From positions 186,001 through 250,000 of the forward strand of contig WGNF01000003.1 of assembly GCA_016124615.1 (NCBI GenBank): DNA of 64,000 nt, read 5' to 3'. Both the position numbers and the translations under genes were made by a program. This document shows positions 17,788 to 27,788 of this stretch, piece by piece. Each line of letters opens with the position of its first letter. Within the stretch, counting starts at the first letter, position 1. Origin of the DNA: Paracoccaceae bacterium. Its GTDB lineage: Bacteria > Pseudomonadota > Alphaproteobacteria > Rhodobacterales > Rhodobacteraceae. The notes under the pieces are model-generated. The model worked only from the letters and a program-made list of their open reading frames with translations, did no database searches and was not told where the DNA came from.

Positions 17788-19257
17788 ATGAGCCGCCCCG
17801 TCCCGATCCATTTTCGCACCCCCGACGAGGTCGATCCGGCCCTCTTTCCCGGCCGCATCGCCATTTTCGCCGGGCCCGGCGGGGCGCTGGCGCCACTGGC
17901 GCGCAAGCTGGACCGGCCGATGCGCGGGGCGCTGGCGCGGTATCTGGCCAGCGACGCCTTCGCCGCGCTGAAGCCGGGCGATGCCGTCGATCTGGCCTGG
18001 CCGGCCGGGCTTGCCGCCGAGGCGGTGCAGGTCGTCCGCCTCGATCCGCGCCCGACGCCGACCGAGGCGCGCCGCGCCGGGGCGGCGATCGGCCGCGCCC
18101 GTGGCGCGGGCCCCGTGCTCGTGCTGGCCGGGTCGAATCCGCGCGCCGCCGAGATCTCGCTGGGCCTTGCGCTGCGCGATTATGACTTCGCGACCCACAA
18201 GACCGCCGAGGCGAAGCCGCGCGGCGACGTGACCTTTGCCGTCGCGGCGCCCGAGGCGGTGGCCGCCGCCGCCGCGCCGTTGGCCGCGGTGGCCGAGGGC
18301 GTGTTCTTCACCCGCGATCTGGTCAACGAGCCCGCCAACGTGCTGACCACCGACGATTTCGCGGCCCGTCTGGCCGCGATGCAGGAGCTTGGGCTGGAGG
18401 TGGAGATTCTGGAGGAACCCGAGCTTGCCAAGCTTGGCATGGGCGCGTTGCTGGGCGTCGGGCAGGGCTCGGCCAGCCCGTCCAAGGTCGTCGTCATGCA
18501 GTGGCGCGGCGGCAAGGCGGATGCGGCGCCTTTCGCGCTGGTCGGCAAGGGCGTGGTGTTCGACACCGGCGGCATTTCCATCAAGCCCGCCGCCGGGATG
18601 GAGGATGTGACGATGGACATGGGCGGCGCGGGTGTGGTGGCGGGCGTGATGCGCACATTGGCGCTGCGCCGCGCCAAGGCCAACGTGGTCGGCCTTGTCG
18701 GTCTGGTGGAAAACATGCCCTCGGGCACTGCGCAACGTCCCGGCGACGTGGTGAAGTCCATGAAGGGCGATACGATCGAGGTGATCAACACCGATGCCGA
18801 GGGGCGGTTGGTGCTGGCCGATGTGCTCTGGTACGCGCAGGACCGTTTCAAGCCCGCGGGGATGATCAACCTTGCCACCCTGACCGGCGCGATCATCGTG
18901 GCGCTGGGGCATGAGATGACCGGGGTCTTTTCCAACAATGATGCGCTTTGCGACGCGTTCCTGCGCGCCGCGGCCGCCGAGGACGAGGGCGCCTGGCGGA
19001 TGCCGCTGGGCGATGCCTATGAACGGATGCTGAAATCCCGCATCGCCGACATGCGCAATTCCTGCGGCCGCGAGGCCGGGGCGATCACTGCGGCCGAGTT
19101 CCTGCACCGCTTCGTGAAGCCCGAAACGCCTTGGTGCCACCTCGACATCGCCGGGACCGCGCTGGTGAAAGCCGATCTCGACCTTGCGCCGAAGGGCGCC
19201 ACCGGCTGGGGCGTGCGCGCGCTCGACCGGCTGATCCGCGACCGCTACGAGGGTTAG
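17788..19257 (+). CDS. pepA: Leucyl aminopeptidase (cytosol aminopeptidase, M17)
   Basis: This 489-residue M17 metalloaminopeptidase removes N-terminal residues from peptides. The active-site signature NTDAEGRLVLADVLWYA is intact, as are the metal and catalytic regions LVGKGVVFDTGGISIKPAAGMEDVTMDMGGAG. Downstream, REAGAITAAEFLHRFV and PWCHLDIAGTA complete the family pattern. GAAGGAAAG precedes the start. Divergent from lptF; holC begins 6 bp after its stop, the usual pepA-holC pairing of proteobacteria. Confidence 0.96.
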   Translation: MSRPVPIHFRTPDEVDPALFPGRIAIFAGPGGALAPLARKLDRPMRGALARYLASDAFAALKPGDAVDLAWPAGLAAEAVQVVRLDPRPTPTEARRAGAAIGRARGAGPVLVLAGSNPRAAEISLGLALRDYDFATHKTAEAKPRGDVTFAVAAPEAVAAAAAPLAAVAEGVFFTRDLVNEPANVLTTDDFAARLAAMQELGLEVEILEEPELAKLGMGALLGVGQGSASPSKVVVMQWRGGKADAAPFALVGKGVVFDTGGISIKPAAGMEDVTMDMGGAGVVAGVMRTLALRRAKANVVGLVGLVENMPSGTAQRPGDVVKSMKGDTIEVINTDAEGRLVLADVLWYAQDRFKPAGMINLATLTGAIIVALGHEMTGVFSNNDALCDAFLRAAAAEDEGAWRMPLGDAYERMLKSRIADMRNSCGREAGAITAAEFLHRFVKPETPWCHLDIAGTALVKADLDLAPKGATGWGVRALDRLIRDRYEG

Positions 19258-19263
19258 GCACGC

Positions 19264-19722
19264 ATGGGGGCGGCCTATTTCTACCACCTGACGCACTCGC
19301 CGCTGGAGCAGGCGTTGCCGCTGCTGATCGAGCGGGCACGGGGGCAGGGCTGGCGCGTGGCGGTGCGCGGGCCCGACCCCGCCCGCCTCGGCTGGCTCGA
19401 CGAAAAGCTGTGGCTGACGGCGGACGAGGGCTTCCTGCCGCACGGTCTTGCCGGTGGCCCGCATGACGCCGACCAGCCGGTGCTGCTGACCAGCGCCGCC
19501 GAAACCCCGAACGGCGCCAGCTGCGTCATGGCGATCGACGGCGCCGCGGTCAGCGCCGAAGAGGCCGCCCGCCTCGACCGGCTCTGCATCCTCTTTGACG
19601 GCAACGACCCCGAAGCCGTCGCCGCCGCCCGCCTGCACTGGAAGGCACTGACCGACGCGGGCACCCCTGCACAATACTGGGCCGAAGACGAGGGCCGCTG
19701 GCAGAAGAAGGCGGAACGCTGA
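19264..19722 (+). CDS. holC: DNA polymerase III subunit chi
   Basis: This 152-residue protein opens MGAAYFYHLTHSPLEQALPLLIERARGQGW and contains DEKLWLTADEGFLPHGLAGGPHDADQPVLLT, the conserved HolC core. The end WAEDEGRWQKKA is typical. Chi is the clamp-loader accessory that contacts SSB during replication. It follows pepA with a 6-bp gap. Downstream is a 246-bp convergent region packed with inverted repeats. Confidence 0.93.
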   Translation: MGAAYFYHLTHSPLEQALPLLIERARGQGWRVAVRGPDPARLGWLDEKLWLTADEGFLPHGLAGGPHDADQPVLLTSAAETPNGASCVMAIDGAAVSAEEAARLDRLCILFDGNDPEAVAAARLHWKALTDAGTPAQYWAEDEGRWQKKAER

Positions 19723-19767
19723 GGCGCCGCCCCTCGCCAAGCGGCATATGCCAGATTTCCTGTCTTG

Positions 19768-19943
19768 CCCGATTTGTCCCGCGACAAATCGGGTCGCGCC
19801 TGCCTGCCCGTGGCAGGCGCGAAATCGCGCCAGCCCAGGCAGGCGCGACCCGATTTCCAACCGTTCGGGAAAACGGCACCCCCCTTGCCCTGCGGCTTGC
19901 GCCTTCGGGCAACGCGCCGCGCGGTCTGCCACTGGCAGACCGC
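19768..19943. repeat. Cluster of nested inverted repeats between convergent genes
   Basis: Four dyads crowd this gap. CCCGATTTGTC at 19768-19778 pairs with 19783-19793 across a 4-nt loop. A perfect 21-bp inverted repeat joins 19786-19806 to 19836-19856, using part of the first stem and therefore competing with it. Inside the larger loop lies GGCGCGA-AA-TCGCGCC. GCGGTCTGCC at 19921-19930 pairs with 19934-19943 across ACT and is followed by CTTT. The cluster sits after holC and before the end of the opposing protease gene, so it probably acts as a bidirectional terminator. It has the look of a mobile intergenic palindrome family. Confidence 0.7.
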
Positions 19944-19968
19944 CTTTGCGGGGCAGGGTCGCCACGGC

Positions 19969-20550
19969 TTATCGCGTCAGCACCATCCGGTCGCCCGCGA
20001 TCTCGATCTTGCCGAAGCGTTGCAGGTAGGACATGCCCAGCAGCGAGCTGTCCATCGCGACCTTGTTCACCTCGGCCGACACGACCCGGTCGGTGACCGG
20101 GCCCAGCGTGACGTCATGCAGTTTGACCCGCGCCGTGGCGACCTCGCCATTGGCGGTGTTCGCGCTGCCGACAAAGGCGAGGTGGGCGGGGTCGATGCCG
20201 ACCCGGCGGGCGTCGGCGGGGGTCAGCACCATGTCGCTGGCCCCGGTGTCGATCATGAAGCGCACCGGGACGCCGCCGATCCGAAGCGTGACGTGATAAT
20301 GCCCGTCGGGTCCGCGCGGCACGCTGATCGCGCCGCCGGGGCCGACAGTCGCCTCTTGCGGCATGGTTTTCGCGATGTCGGACCAGAGCCCGGCGCCTGC
20401 GATCACGCCGATGAAGATCAGCCCCCAGACCGCCAGCTGTTGCGCTGCCGCCCCGCGCCGGCCCCGGCTTTGCAGGATCAGCGCGCCCGCCACCGCCGCG
20501 CCGAGCAGCACGAGGTAAAGCATCCGCGCCGTCTGATCTGCATCCATCAC
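19969..20550 (-). CDS. Membrane-anchored retropepsin-like aspartic protease
   Basis: This 193-residue protein matches the TIGR02281-type clan AA aspartic proteases. Two N-terminal hydrophobic stretches (LYLVLLGAAVAGALIL and LAVWGLIFIGVIAGAGLW) anchor it, and a single retropepsin domain follows with the catalytic triplet in FMIDTGASDMVLTPADARRVGI. A second hallmark, SLLGMSYLQRFGKIEI, forms the flap-side end. With only one DTG motif it must dimerise to be active. The domain probably faces the periplasm. No neighbouring substrate gene is evident. Confidence 0.88.
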   Translation of the reverse strand: MMDADQTARMLYLVLLGAAVAGALILQSRGRRGAAAQQLAVWGLIFIGVIAGAGLWSDIAKTMPQEATVGPGGAISVPRGPDGHYHVTLRIGGVPVRFMIDTGASDMVLTPADARRVGIDPAHLAFVGSANTANGEVATARVKLHDVTLGPVTDRVVSAEVNKVAMDSSLLGMSYLQRFGKIEIAGDRMVLTR

Positions 20551-20602
20551 CGCCTCCGTTCCCCGGTCATCTAGGAAGCGGGGGCGCCATTGTCATCGGG
20601 GC

Positions 20603-21229
20603 TCAGCCGAACATCATCCCGCTGGCCTTGATGCCGTCGATGACGAACTGCACCGACAGCGCCGCCAGCAGCATCCCCAGCAGGCGGGTGATGACGTTGT
20701 TGCCGGTCCGCCCCAGCACCCGGTCCAAGGGGGCTGCGAACTGGAACAGCACGAAGGCGCAGCCGACGACGGCGACCATGACAAGGTGCAGCTCGATCAC
20801 GCCGACCCAGCCGTCTTTCACCTGACCGACCAGCAGGATCATCGTTGTCAGCGCGCCGGGCCCGGCCAGCAGCGGCATCGCCAGCGGAAAGACCGAGGGG
20901 TCGTGATCCTCCTCCTCATGCGCGACCTGGCCTTCGCGCCGCTGGGTGCGGCGTTCGAACAGCATGTCGAGCGCGGTGAGGAACAGCAGGATCCCGCCAG
21001 AGATGCGGAAGGCCGGGATCGAGATGCCGACGAAATGCAGGATCGCCTCGCCCAGCAGGCCGAAGGCGGTCAGGATGCCGATCGCCACCAGACAGGCGCG
21101 CGCGCCGATGACGCGGCGCCGGGTAGGCGTCATGCCACGGGTCAGCGCGATGAACAGCGGCGTGATGCCGATCGGCTCGATGATCACGAACAGCGTGACG
21201 AAGGCGGTGACGAGGTAGCCCCAGTCCAT
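20603..21229 (-). CDS. MarC family integral membrane protein, copy 1
   Basis: This 208-residue multi-spanning protein has the MarC pattern: LFVIIEPIGITPLFIALTRGMTPTRRR near the N-terminus, FRISGGILLFLTALDMLF in the middle, PLAMPLLAGPGALTTMILLV, and ARLLGMLLAALSVQFVIDGI-type last helix. The family was once linked to multiple antibiotic resistance, but its function remains unknown. I start it at the Met of MDWGYLVTAF, because GAGGAAAGG lies just upstream. It follows the ABC-F gene by 13 bp on the same strand. A second, more distant MarC gene occurs at 42861. Confidence 0.88.
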   Translation of the reverse strand: MDWGYLVTAFVTLFVIIEPIGITPLFIALTRGMTPTRRRVIGARACLVAIGILTAFGLLGEAILHFVGISIPAFRISGGILLFLTALDMLFERRTQRREGQVAHEEEDHDPSVFPLAMPLLAGPGALTTMILLVGQVKDGWVGVIELHLVMVAVVGCAFVLFQFAAPLDRVLGRTGNNVITRLLGMLLAALSVQFVIDGIKASGMMFG

Positions 21230-21242
21230 CCGGTCCCTTTCC

Positions 21243-23087
<1,845 letters not shown>

Positions 23088-23225
23088 GGCGCCTGCACTG
23101 CCCGAAACCGGCCGCGGGGTCAATCGCTGCGATGCCGGGGTTTCCAAGCTGCGCGCCCCATGCTAGCAGGGCGCCGGAAAAGAGGGGCGGGCAGGGGCCT
23201 GCCCATTTATTGTGAGAGAAACGCA

Positions 23226-23648
23226 ATGGCCATCGAACGCACCCTGTCGATCATCAAGCCCGACGCCACCCGCCGCAACCTGACCGGCAAGATCAACGCC
23301 AAGTTCGAGGAAGCCGGGCTGCGCATCGTCGCGCAGAAGCGCATCCACCTGTCGCTGGCGCAGGCGCAGACCTTCTACGGCGTCCACAAGGAACGCGGCT
23401 TCTTTGCCGAACTGACCGAGTTCATGGCCTCCGAGCCGGTCGTGGTGCAGGTGCTGGAAGGCGAAGGCGCGATCGCGAAGAACCGCGAAGTGATGGGCGC
23501 GACCAACCCGGCGAACGCCGCCGATGGCACCATCCGCAAGGAATTCGCCCTCTCGGTCGGCGAAAACTCGGTGCACGGCTCCGACGCGCCGGAAACCGCG
23601 GCGGAAGAGATCGCCTATTTCTTCTCGGGCCTCGAACTGGTCGGCTGA
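23226..23648 (+). CDS. ndk: Nucleoside-diphosphate kinase
   Basis: This 140-residue cytosolic enzyme exchanges the gamma phosphate between NTPs and NDPs. It starts [23 protein letters not shown], contains the nucleotide-binding [19 protein letters not shown], and has the phospho-accepting His in [21 protein letters not shown]. Length is normal. It stands alone between divergent ABC-F and convergent TfoX-C, with two palindromes and a clear terminator behind it. Confidence 0.98.
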   Translation: MAIERTLSIIKPDATRRNLTGKINAKFEEAGLRIVAQKRIHLSLAQAQTFYGVHKERGFFAELTEFMASEPVVVQVLEGEGAIAKNREVMGATNPANAADGTIRKEFALSVGENSVHGSDAPETAAEEIAYFFSGLELVG

Positions 23649-23653
23649 GGCAG

Positions 23654-23698
23654 CGATTTTTCGGCCGAAAAATCGGCGCGAATTTTCGAGAAAATTCG
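23654..23698. repeat. Two AT-centred perfect palindromes after ndk
   Basis: A 22-bp perfect palindrome with arms CGATTTTTCGG/CCGAAAAATCG fills 23654-23675. A second dyad CGAATTTTC-GA-GAAAATTCG fills 23679-23698, only 3 bp away. Both are AT-rich at the centre, unlike the GC-rich neighbourhood. They lie between the ndk stop and its terminator hairpin. Confidence 0.65.
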
Positions 23699-23701
23699 AA
23701 G

Positions 23702-23732
23702 CGGGGCGGGCCGGTGGGCGCCGCCCCGTTTT
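23702..23732 (+). terminator. Rho-independent terminator of ndk
   Basis: Arms CGGGGCGG (23702-23709) and CCGCCCCG (23721-23728) are followed at once by TTTT. It lies 53 bp past the ndk stop and just before the convergent TfoX-C gene ends. Confidence 0.75.
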
Positions 23733-23744
23733 CATTCGGGCGGG

Positions 23745-24080
23745 CTATCCCCGCCGCCGTTCCACCACGCCGATCATGTCCAGCGCGGCTTCAAGGTCGG
23801 ACCGACCCTTGTCATGGCCCTGCGCCTTCAGCGCATCGAAGCGCGCCCGCAGGGCGGCCTTTTCGGCGCCCTTGCAGTCGTTCCAGGGGCGGCCCTGCAG
23901 GGCCATCACCAGAACGTAGTAGCCGATGAAATGGGGCCGCTCGCCCGCTTGCAGCAGGCGCAGATAGGCGGCATCGGCGCCGATCGTCTGCAATGCCTCG
24001 GCCGACGTGATGCCCGCACGAGCAAAGGCGGCCTCGGTCGCGGGGCCGAGGTTGCGGATCGACGAGACGGGCGTGGGCAT
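23745..24080 (-). CDS. TfoX/Sxy C-terminal domain protein
   Basis: This 111-residue protein consists only of a TfoX C-terminal-like helical domain: SSIRNLGPATEAAFARAGITSAEALQTIGADAAYLRLL, then FIGYYVLVMALQGRPWNDC and EKAALRARFDAL. The N-terminal TfoX domain of competence regulators is absent. The helix-hairpin-helix-like start (NLGPATEAAFARAGI) is seen in many short proteins of this type. Function unknown; DNA-binding or protein-binding roles are possible. It is monocistronic and convergent with ndk. Confidence 0.85.
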   Translation of the reverse strand: MPTPVSSIRNLGPATEAAFARAGITSAEALQTIGADAAYLRLLQAGERPHFIGYYVLVMALQGRPWNDCKGAEKAALRARFDALKAQGHDKGRSDLEAALDMIGVVERRRG

Positions 24081-24141
24081 CGGGCGGCTCCGGTCGGGGT
24101 CAGCCGATCCTAGCCGCGCGGCGTCCGCGCCGGAAGGGGGC

Positions 24142-24312
24142 TCAGATCGAGGCCCAGTCGGTGATGATGGTGCGGCCGGGCTGCGCCGGGGTCGGATCGC
24201 CGGCCTGCGGCGTCGGCCGCTCGGTCTTCTGGCGCGGGGTCTCGCCGCGTCGTTGCTGCGGAATCTCGCCCTGCTGCTGCGGCTGCGGGGTCTCTTTGAT
24301 AGGGTCTGCCAT
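24142..24312 (-). CDS. Small Gln/Pro-rich hypothetical protein (56 aa)
   Basis: The frame starts with ATG at 24312 and reads MADPIKETPQPQQQGEIPQQ, then QRRGETPRQKTERPTPQAGD, ending RTIITDWASI. GGAGCAGGACG lies directly before the start. The protein is disordered in composition (Gln, Pro, Arg, Thr) with an ordered-looking C-terminal decapeptide. I do not recognise a function. It lies between TfoX-C and the Rrf2 regulator on the same strand. The overlapping 81-residue frame at 24110-24355 has worse composition and no ribosome site. Confidence 0.6.
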   Translation of the reverse strand: MADPIKETPQPQQQGEIPQQRRGETPRQKTERPTPQAGDPTPAQPGRTIITDWASI

Positions 24313-24416
24313 CGTCCTGCTCCGTGCGCGGCATTCGCCGCATTGACTGCCTCACGCCCCCAGTCGTTCAGACTGGCATAAATTTGCGGCGGCAGTGCGG
24401 CAGAATGCGCGCGGAG

Positions 24417-24884
24417 TCAAGGACATGCAAAGGCCAATTGCGTCCGTTCGGGTTGCAGGGCCAGAAGTCTGGTCAAACCTGCGTTATCCTCGACCAGATC
24501 GGCCAGGCTGATGCGGTCGAGCGAGCCGTAAAACGCCTCCAGCGCGGAAACCAGCGCGCGGCGCAGCAGGCACGAGCCGGTCAGCGGGCAGGTGTTCGAC
24601 TTGGGCTCGAAGCATTCGGCGAACGGCACGCCCGCCTCGAACGCGCGGAACACGGCGCCGACGTTGATCTTGTTCATCGGCACGCCCAGCCGCAGCCCGC
24701 CGTGGCGGCCGCGCACCGTCTGCACGAAGTCAAGCTGGCCCAAAGTGTTGATGACCTGTGCCAGATGATTCTCCGAGGCGTTGCAGGCCTCGGCGATTTC
24801 ATGCTTGCGCACGGTGCGCCCGTCATTGACCGCGCACATCATCAGCGCGCGCAATGCAAGGTTGGTTCGGATCGTCAGTCTCAT
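24417..24884 (-). CDS. Rrf2-family Fe-S regulator, NsrR-like
   Basis: This 155-residue Rrf2 repressor has a winged-helix N-terminus (TNLALRALMMCAVNDGRTVRKHEIAEACNASENHLAQVINTL) and the wing RGRHGGLRLG. It has three cysteines at residues 91, 99 and 105 (ECFEPKSNTCPLTGSC), the position and order of the cluster ligands in NsrR, although the first spacing is three residues longer than in the E. coli protein. It probably senses nitric oxide through an Fe-S cluster and represses NO-stress genes; IscR or RirA are less likely given the Cys spacing. A near-consensus FNR box lies about 66 bp upstream of its start. Confidence 0.85.
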   Translation of the reverse strand: MRLTIRTNLALRALMMCAVNDGRTVRKHEIAEACNASENHLAQVINTLGQLDFVQTVRGRHGGLRLGVPMNKINVGAVFRAFEAGVPFAECFEPKSNTCPLTGSCLLRRALVSALEAFYGSLDRISLADLVEDNAGLTRLLALQPERTQLAFACP

Positions 24885-24943
24885 GGCGGGAATGTTCTCC
24901 GGGAAACCTTCATCCTCGATGCATGGTTTTTACGAGACCCGCC

Positions 24944-24957
24944 TTGATCTAGATCAC
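24944..24957. promoter_or_regulatory. FNR-type box TTGAT-CTAG-ATCAC
   Basis: The site matches the FNR/FnrL consensus TTGAT-N4-ATCAA at nine of ten positions. It is centred about 66 bp before the NsrR-like start codon and 175 bp before the peptide-binding protein gene, so oxygen or NO control of the Rrf2 gene is the simpler reading. Confidence 0.55.
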
Positions 24958-25125
24958 TTCGCCGTGTCCGGGCGCAGCTTTCCGCCGCACGGGGCGTTCC
25001 AGGCACCCGGTGCGGGTCGGGTCTTGACTGTCCGGCGGGCAGCGCCCCTAATCCGCGGGCGTGTCCGTCCCGGCCCGGTCCAGTTCTGATGCGCCAAAGA
25101 ACCGTTCCTATGACAGGGGGATACA

Positions 25126-26724
25126 ATGCTTACTGGAGTAAGGCTTTTCGCGACCGCCGCCTTGTCCGCGCTCGCGTTGGCCACGGCGGTGCCGGTGCGC
25201 GCCGCGACGCCCGCCGACACATTGGTGCAGGCTTGGGCCATCGACGACATGATTTCGCTGGACCCGGCCGAGGTTTACGAAATCTCGGCCTCGGAAATTC
25301 TCGGCAACGCCTATCAGCGGCTGGTCACCTATGACGTCAAGGACGTGTCCAAGCTGTCGGGGCAGATCGCCGAAGGCTGGACCATCTCGGCCGATGGCAA
25401 GACGCTGAGCTTTACCATCAAGCCGGGCCAGAAATTCGCGTCCGGCAACCCGATCACTGCCGAGGACGCGGTGTTCTCGCTGACCCGCGCGGTGAAGCTC
25501 GACAAGACGCCCGCCTTCATCCTCGACCAGTTTGGCCTGACCAAGGACAACGTCGACCAGATGATCGTCCAGACCGGGCCGATGAGCCTCGACTTCCACA
25601 TGGACAAGCCCTATGCGCCGACCTTCGTGCTTTACTGCCTGACCTCGACCGTCGGCATGATCGTCGACAAGAAGGAAGTGATGAGCCACGAGGCGAACGG
25701 CGATTTCGGCTATGGCTGGCTGAAGACGCATTACGCAGGCTCGGGCCCGTTCAAGATCAGCCAGTGGAAGCCGAACGAGGCGGTGGTGCTGGAACGCAAC
25801 CCGAACTATGGCGGGCCAGCCCCGTCGATGGCGCGGGTGATCTATCGCCACGTGCCGGAACCGGCGACCCAGCGGCTGTTGCTGCAACAGGGCGACATCG
25901 ACATTGCCCGCAACCTCAGCTCTGACGATATCAAGGCGCTGAAGACCAACCCCGACATCAAGCTGGAAAGCGGCGTGAAGGGCACGATCTACTACATGGG
26001 CCTGAACCAGAAGAACCAGTATCTGGCCAAGCCCGAAGTGCGCGAGGCGATGAAGTACCTCGTCGACTACGCGACGATTGCCGACACCATCATGGGTGGG
26101 CTGGTGAAGGTGCACCAGACCTTTGAACCCGAAGGGTTCCTGGGTGCCTACGACAAGAACCCCTATGCGCTGGATATCCAGAAGGCCAAGGATCTGCTGA
26201 AGCAGGCCGGGCTGCCGGATGGCTTCAAGGTGACGATGGACACCCGCAACACGCCCGACATCACCGGGCAGGCGCAGGCGATCCAGCAGACGATGGCGCA
26301 GGCCGGCATTCAGGTCGAACTGATCCCCGGCGACGGCAAGCAGACGCTGACCAAGTACCGCGCCCGCAACCACGACATCTACATCGGCGTCTGGGGCCCG
26401 GACTATCAGGACCCGAACTCGAACGCGCAGGGCTTTGCCTCGAACCCCGACAACGCCGATACTTCGCAGGTCAAGACGCTGGCCTGGCGCAACGACTGGG
26501 ACATTCCCGACCTGACCAAGCAGACCGACGCGGCGCTGCTTGAGGCCGACCCGGCCAAGCGTGCGGCGATGTATCAGGACCTGCAGCAGAAGGCGCTCGA
26601 CACCTCGCCGTTCATCATCATGTTCCAGCAGGTCGAAGTCTTCGGCATCCGCAAGAACGTGGATGGCGTCATCATCGGGCCGTCGTTCAACGACAACGGC
26701 TTCTACGACGTCACCAAACACTGA
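25126..26724 (+). CDS. ABC transporter periplasmic peptide-binding protein (DppA/OppA family)
   Basis: This 532-residue SBP_bac_5 protein has a Sec signal peptide (RLFATAALSALALATAVPVRA, cut before ATPADT) and no lipobox Cys. The mature protein shows VQAWAIDDMISLDPAEVYEISASEILGNAYQRLV and KPGQKFASGNPITAEDAVFSLTRAV, typical of solute-binding proteins for peptides, nickel or related ligands. It delivers ligand to the permease pair encoded immediately downstream; its TGA overlaps the next ATG. The M19 dipeptidase in the same operon points to di- or oligopeptides as cargo. AGGGGG precedes the start. Confidence 0.93.
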   Translation: MLTGVRLFATAALSALALATAVPVRAATPADTLVQAWAIDDMISLDPAEVYEISASEILGNAYQRLVTYDVKDVSKLSGQIAEGWTISADGKTLSFTIKPGQKFASGNPITAEDAVFSLTRAVKLDKTPAFILDQFGLTKDNVDQMIVQTGPMSLDFHMDKPYAPTFVLYCLTSTVGMIVDKKEVMSHEANGDFGYGWLKTHYAGSGPFKISQWKPNEAVVLERNPNYGGPAPSMARVIYRHVPEPATQRLLLQQGDIDIARNLSSDDIKALKTNPDIKLESGVKGTIYYMGLNQKNQYLAKPEVREAMKYLVDYATIADTIMGGLVKVHQTFEPEGFLGAYDKNPYALDIQKAKDLLKQAGLPDGFKVTMDTRNTPDITGQAQAIQQTMAQAGIQVELIPGDGKQTLTKYRARNHDIYIGVWGPDYQDPNSNAQGFASNPDNADTSQVKTLAWRNDWDIPDLTKQTDAALLEADPAKRAAMYQDLQQKALDTSPFIIMFQQVEVFGIRKNVDGVIIGPSFNDNGFYDVTKH

Positions 26725-27788
26725 TGACCACCGCCGACATCGAACCGGAGGGGCGCCACGGCGCCCTTCCCCCTTGGCTCCTGCGCCTCGGGCGGCTGCT
26801 GCTGAGCCTCGTCTTCACGCTGTTCGGCCTGTTGCTGGTCACCTTCGTGATCGGCCGCGTGGTGCCGATCGACCCGGTGCTGGCCTCGGTCGGCGATCGC
26901 GCCTCGGCCTCGGCCTATCATGCGGTCTATCTCAAGCTTGGCCTCGACAAGCCGGTGTGGGAACAATTCCTGATCTACGTGAACCAGGTGCTGCACGGCA
27001 ATCTGGGCGAATCGGTGCTGACCAGCCGCCCGGTGCTGGACGATATCCGCGACGTCTTTCCGGCGACGCTGGAACTGTCGACGGTGGCGATCCTGCTGGG
27101 CACGCTGGTGGGCATTCCCGCCGGGGTCTGGGCGGCGGTGCGGCAAGGGCGGCTGAGCGATCAGATCGTGCGCATCCTCGGCCTTGTCGGCTATTCGGCG
27201 CCGATCTTCTGGCTGGGGCTGCTGGGGCTGTTGCTGTTCTACGCCAAGCTGGGCTGGGTCTCGGGGCCCGGCCGGATCGACATTGCCTATGAATTCGACG
27301 TGACCCGCGTGACCGGCCTGATGCTGGTGGATTGCGCGCTGGAAGGGCAGTGGCCCGCGTTCTGGAATGCGGTGTCGCACATCATGCTGCCCGCCTCGCT
27401 GCTGGGCTATTATTCGATGGCCTATATCAGCCGGATGACGCGCAGCTTCATGCTGCAGGAACTGGGGCAGGAATACATCATCACCGCCCGGGTCAAGGGT
27501 GTGTCCGAGGCGCGCATCGTCTGGGTTCACGCGCTGCGCAACGCCGCGGTGCCGCTGGTGACGGTGGTCGCGCTCAGCTACGGCGGCCTGTTGCAGGGCG
27601 CGGTGCTGACGGAAACCGTCTTCGCCTGGCCGGGGTTGGGGATGTACCTGACCAACTCGCTGGGCAGCGCCGACATGAACGCGGTGCTGGGCGCCACGCT
27701 GGTGATCGGCGCGGCCTTCGTCACGCTCAACCTCTTGTCGGACGTGCTTTACACCTTCCTTGACCCAAGGGTGCGGAGGCGCGGATGA
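26724..27788 (+). CDS. Peptide ABC transporter permease 1 (DppB type)
   Basis: This 354-residue inner-membrane permease has the DppB-family N-terminus (LLSLVFTLFGLLLVTFVIGRVVPIDPVL) and the extracellular GNLGESVLTSRPVLDDIRDVFPATLEL segment. The cytoplasmic coupling loop is EYIITARVKGVSEARIVWVHALRNAAVPLVT, the EAA-like motif that docks the ATPases. An insertion around YEFDVTRVTGLMLVDCALEG matches the longer DppB form. Start and stop overlap both neighbours, so it is tightly coupled in the operon. Confidence 0.94.
   Translation: MTTADIEPEGRHGALPPWLLRLGRLLLSLVFTLFGLLLVTFVIGRVVPIDPVLASVGDRASASAYHAVYLKLGLDKPVWEQFLIYVNQVLHGNLGESVLTSRPVLDDIRDVFPATLELSTVAILLGTLVGIPAGVWAAVRQGRLSDQIVRILGLVGYSAPIFWLGLLGLLLFYAKLGWVSGPGRIDIAYEFDVTRVTGLMLVDCALEGQWPAFWNAVSHIMLPASLLGYYSMAYISRMTRSFMLQELGQEYIITARVKGVSEARIVWVHALRNAAVPLVTVVALSYGGLLQGAVLTETVFAWPGLGMYLTNSLGSADMNAVLGATLVIGAAFVTLNLLSDVLYTFLDPRVRRRG

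Noticed and set aside
17716..19965. A 749-residue open frame antisense to pepA and holC
   Set aside because: It spans two well-supported genes and the repeat cluster; the composition is typical of antisense frames.
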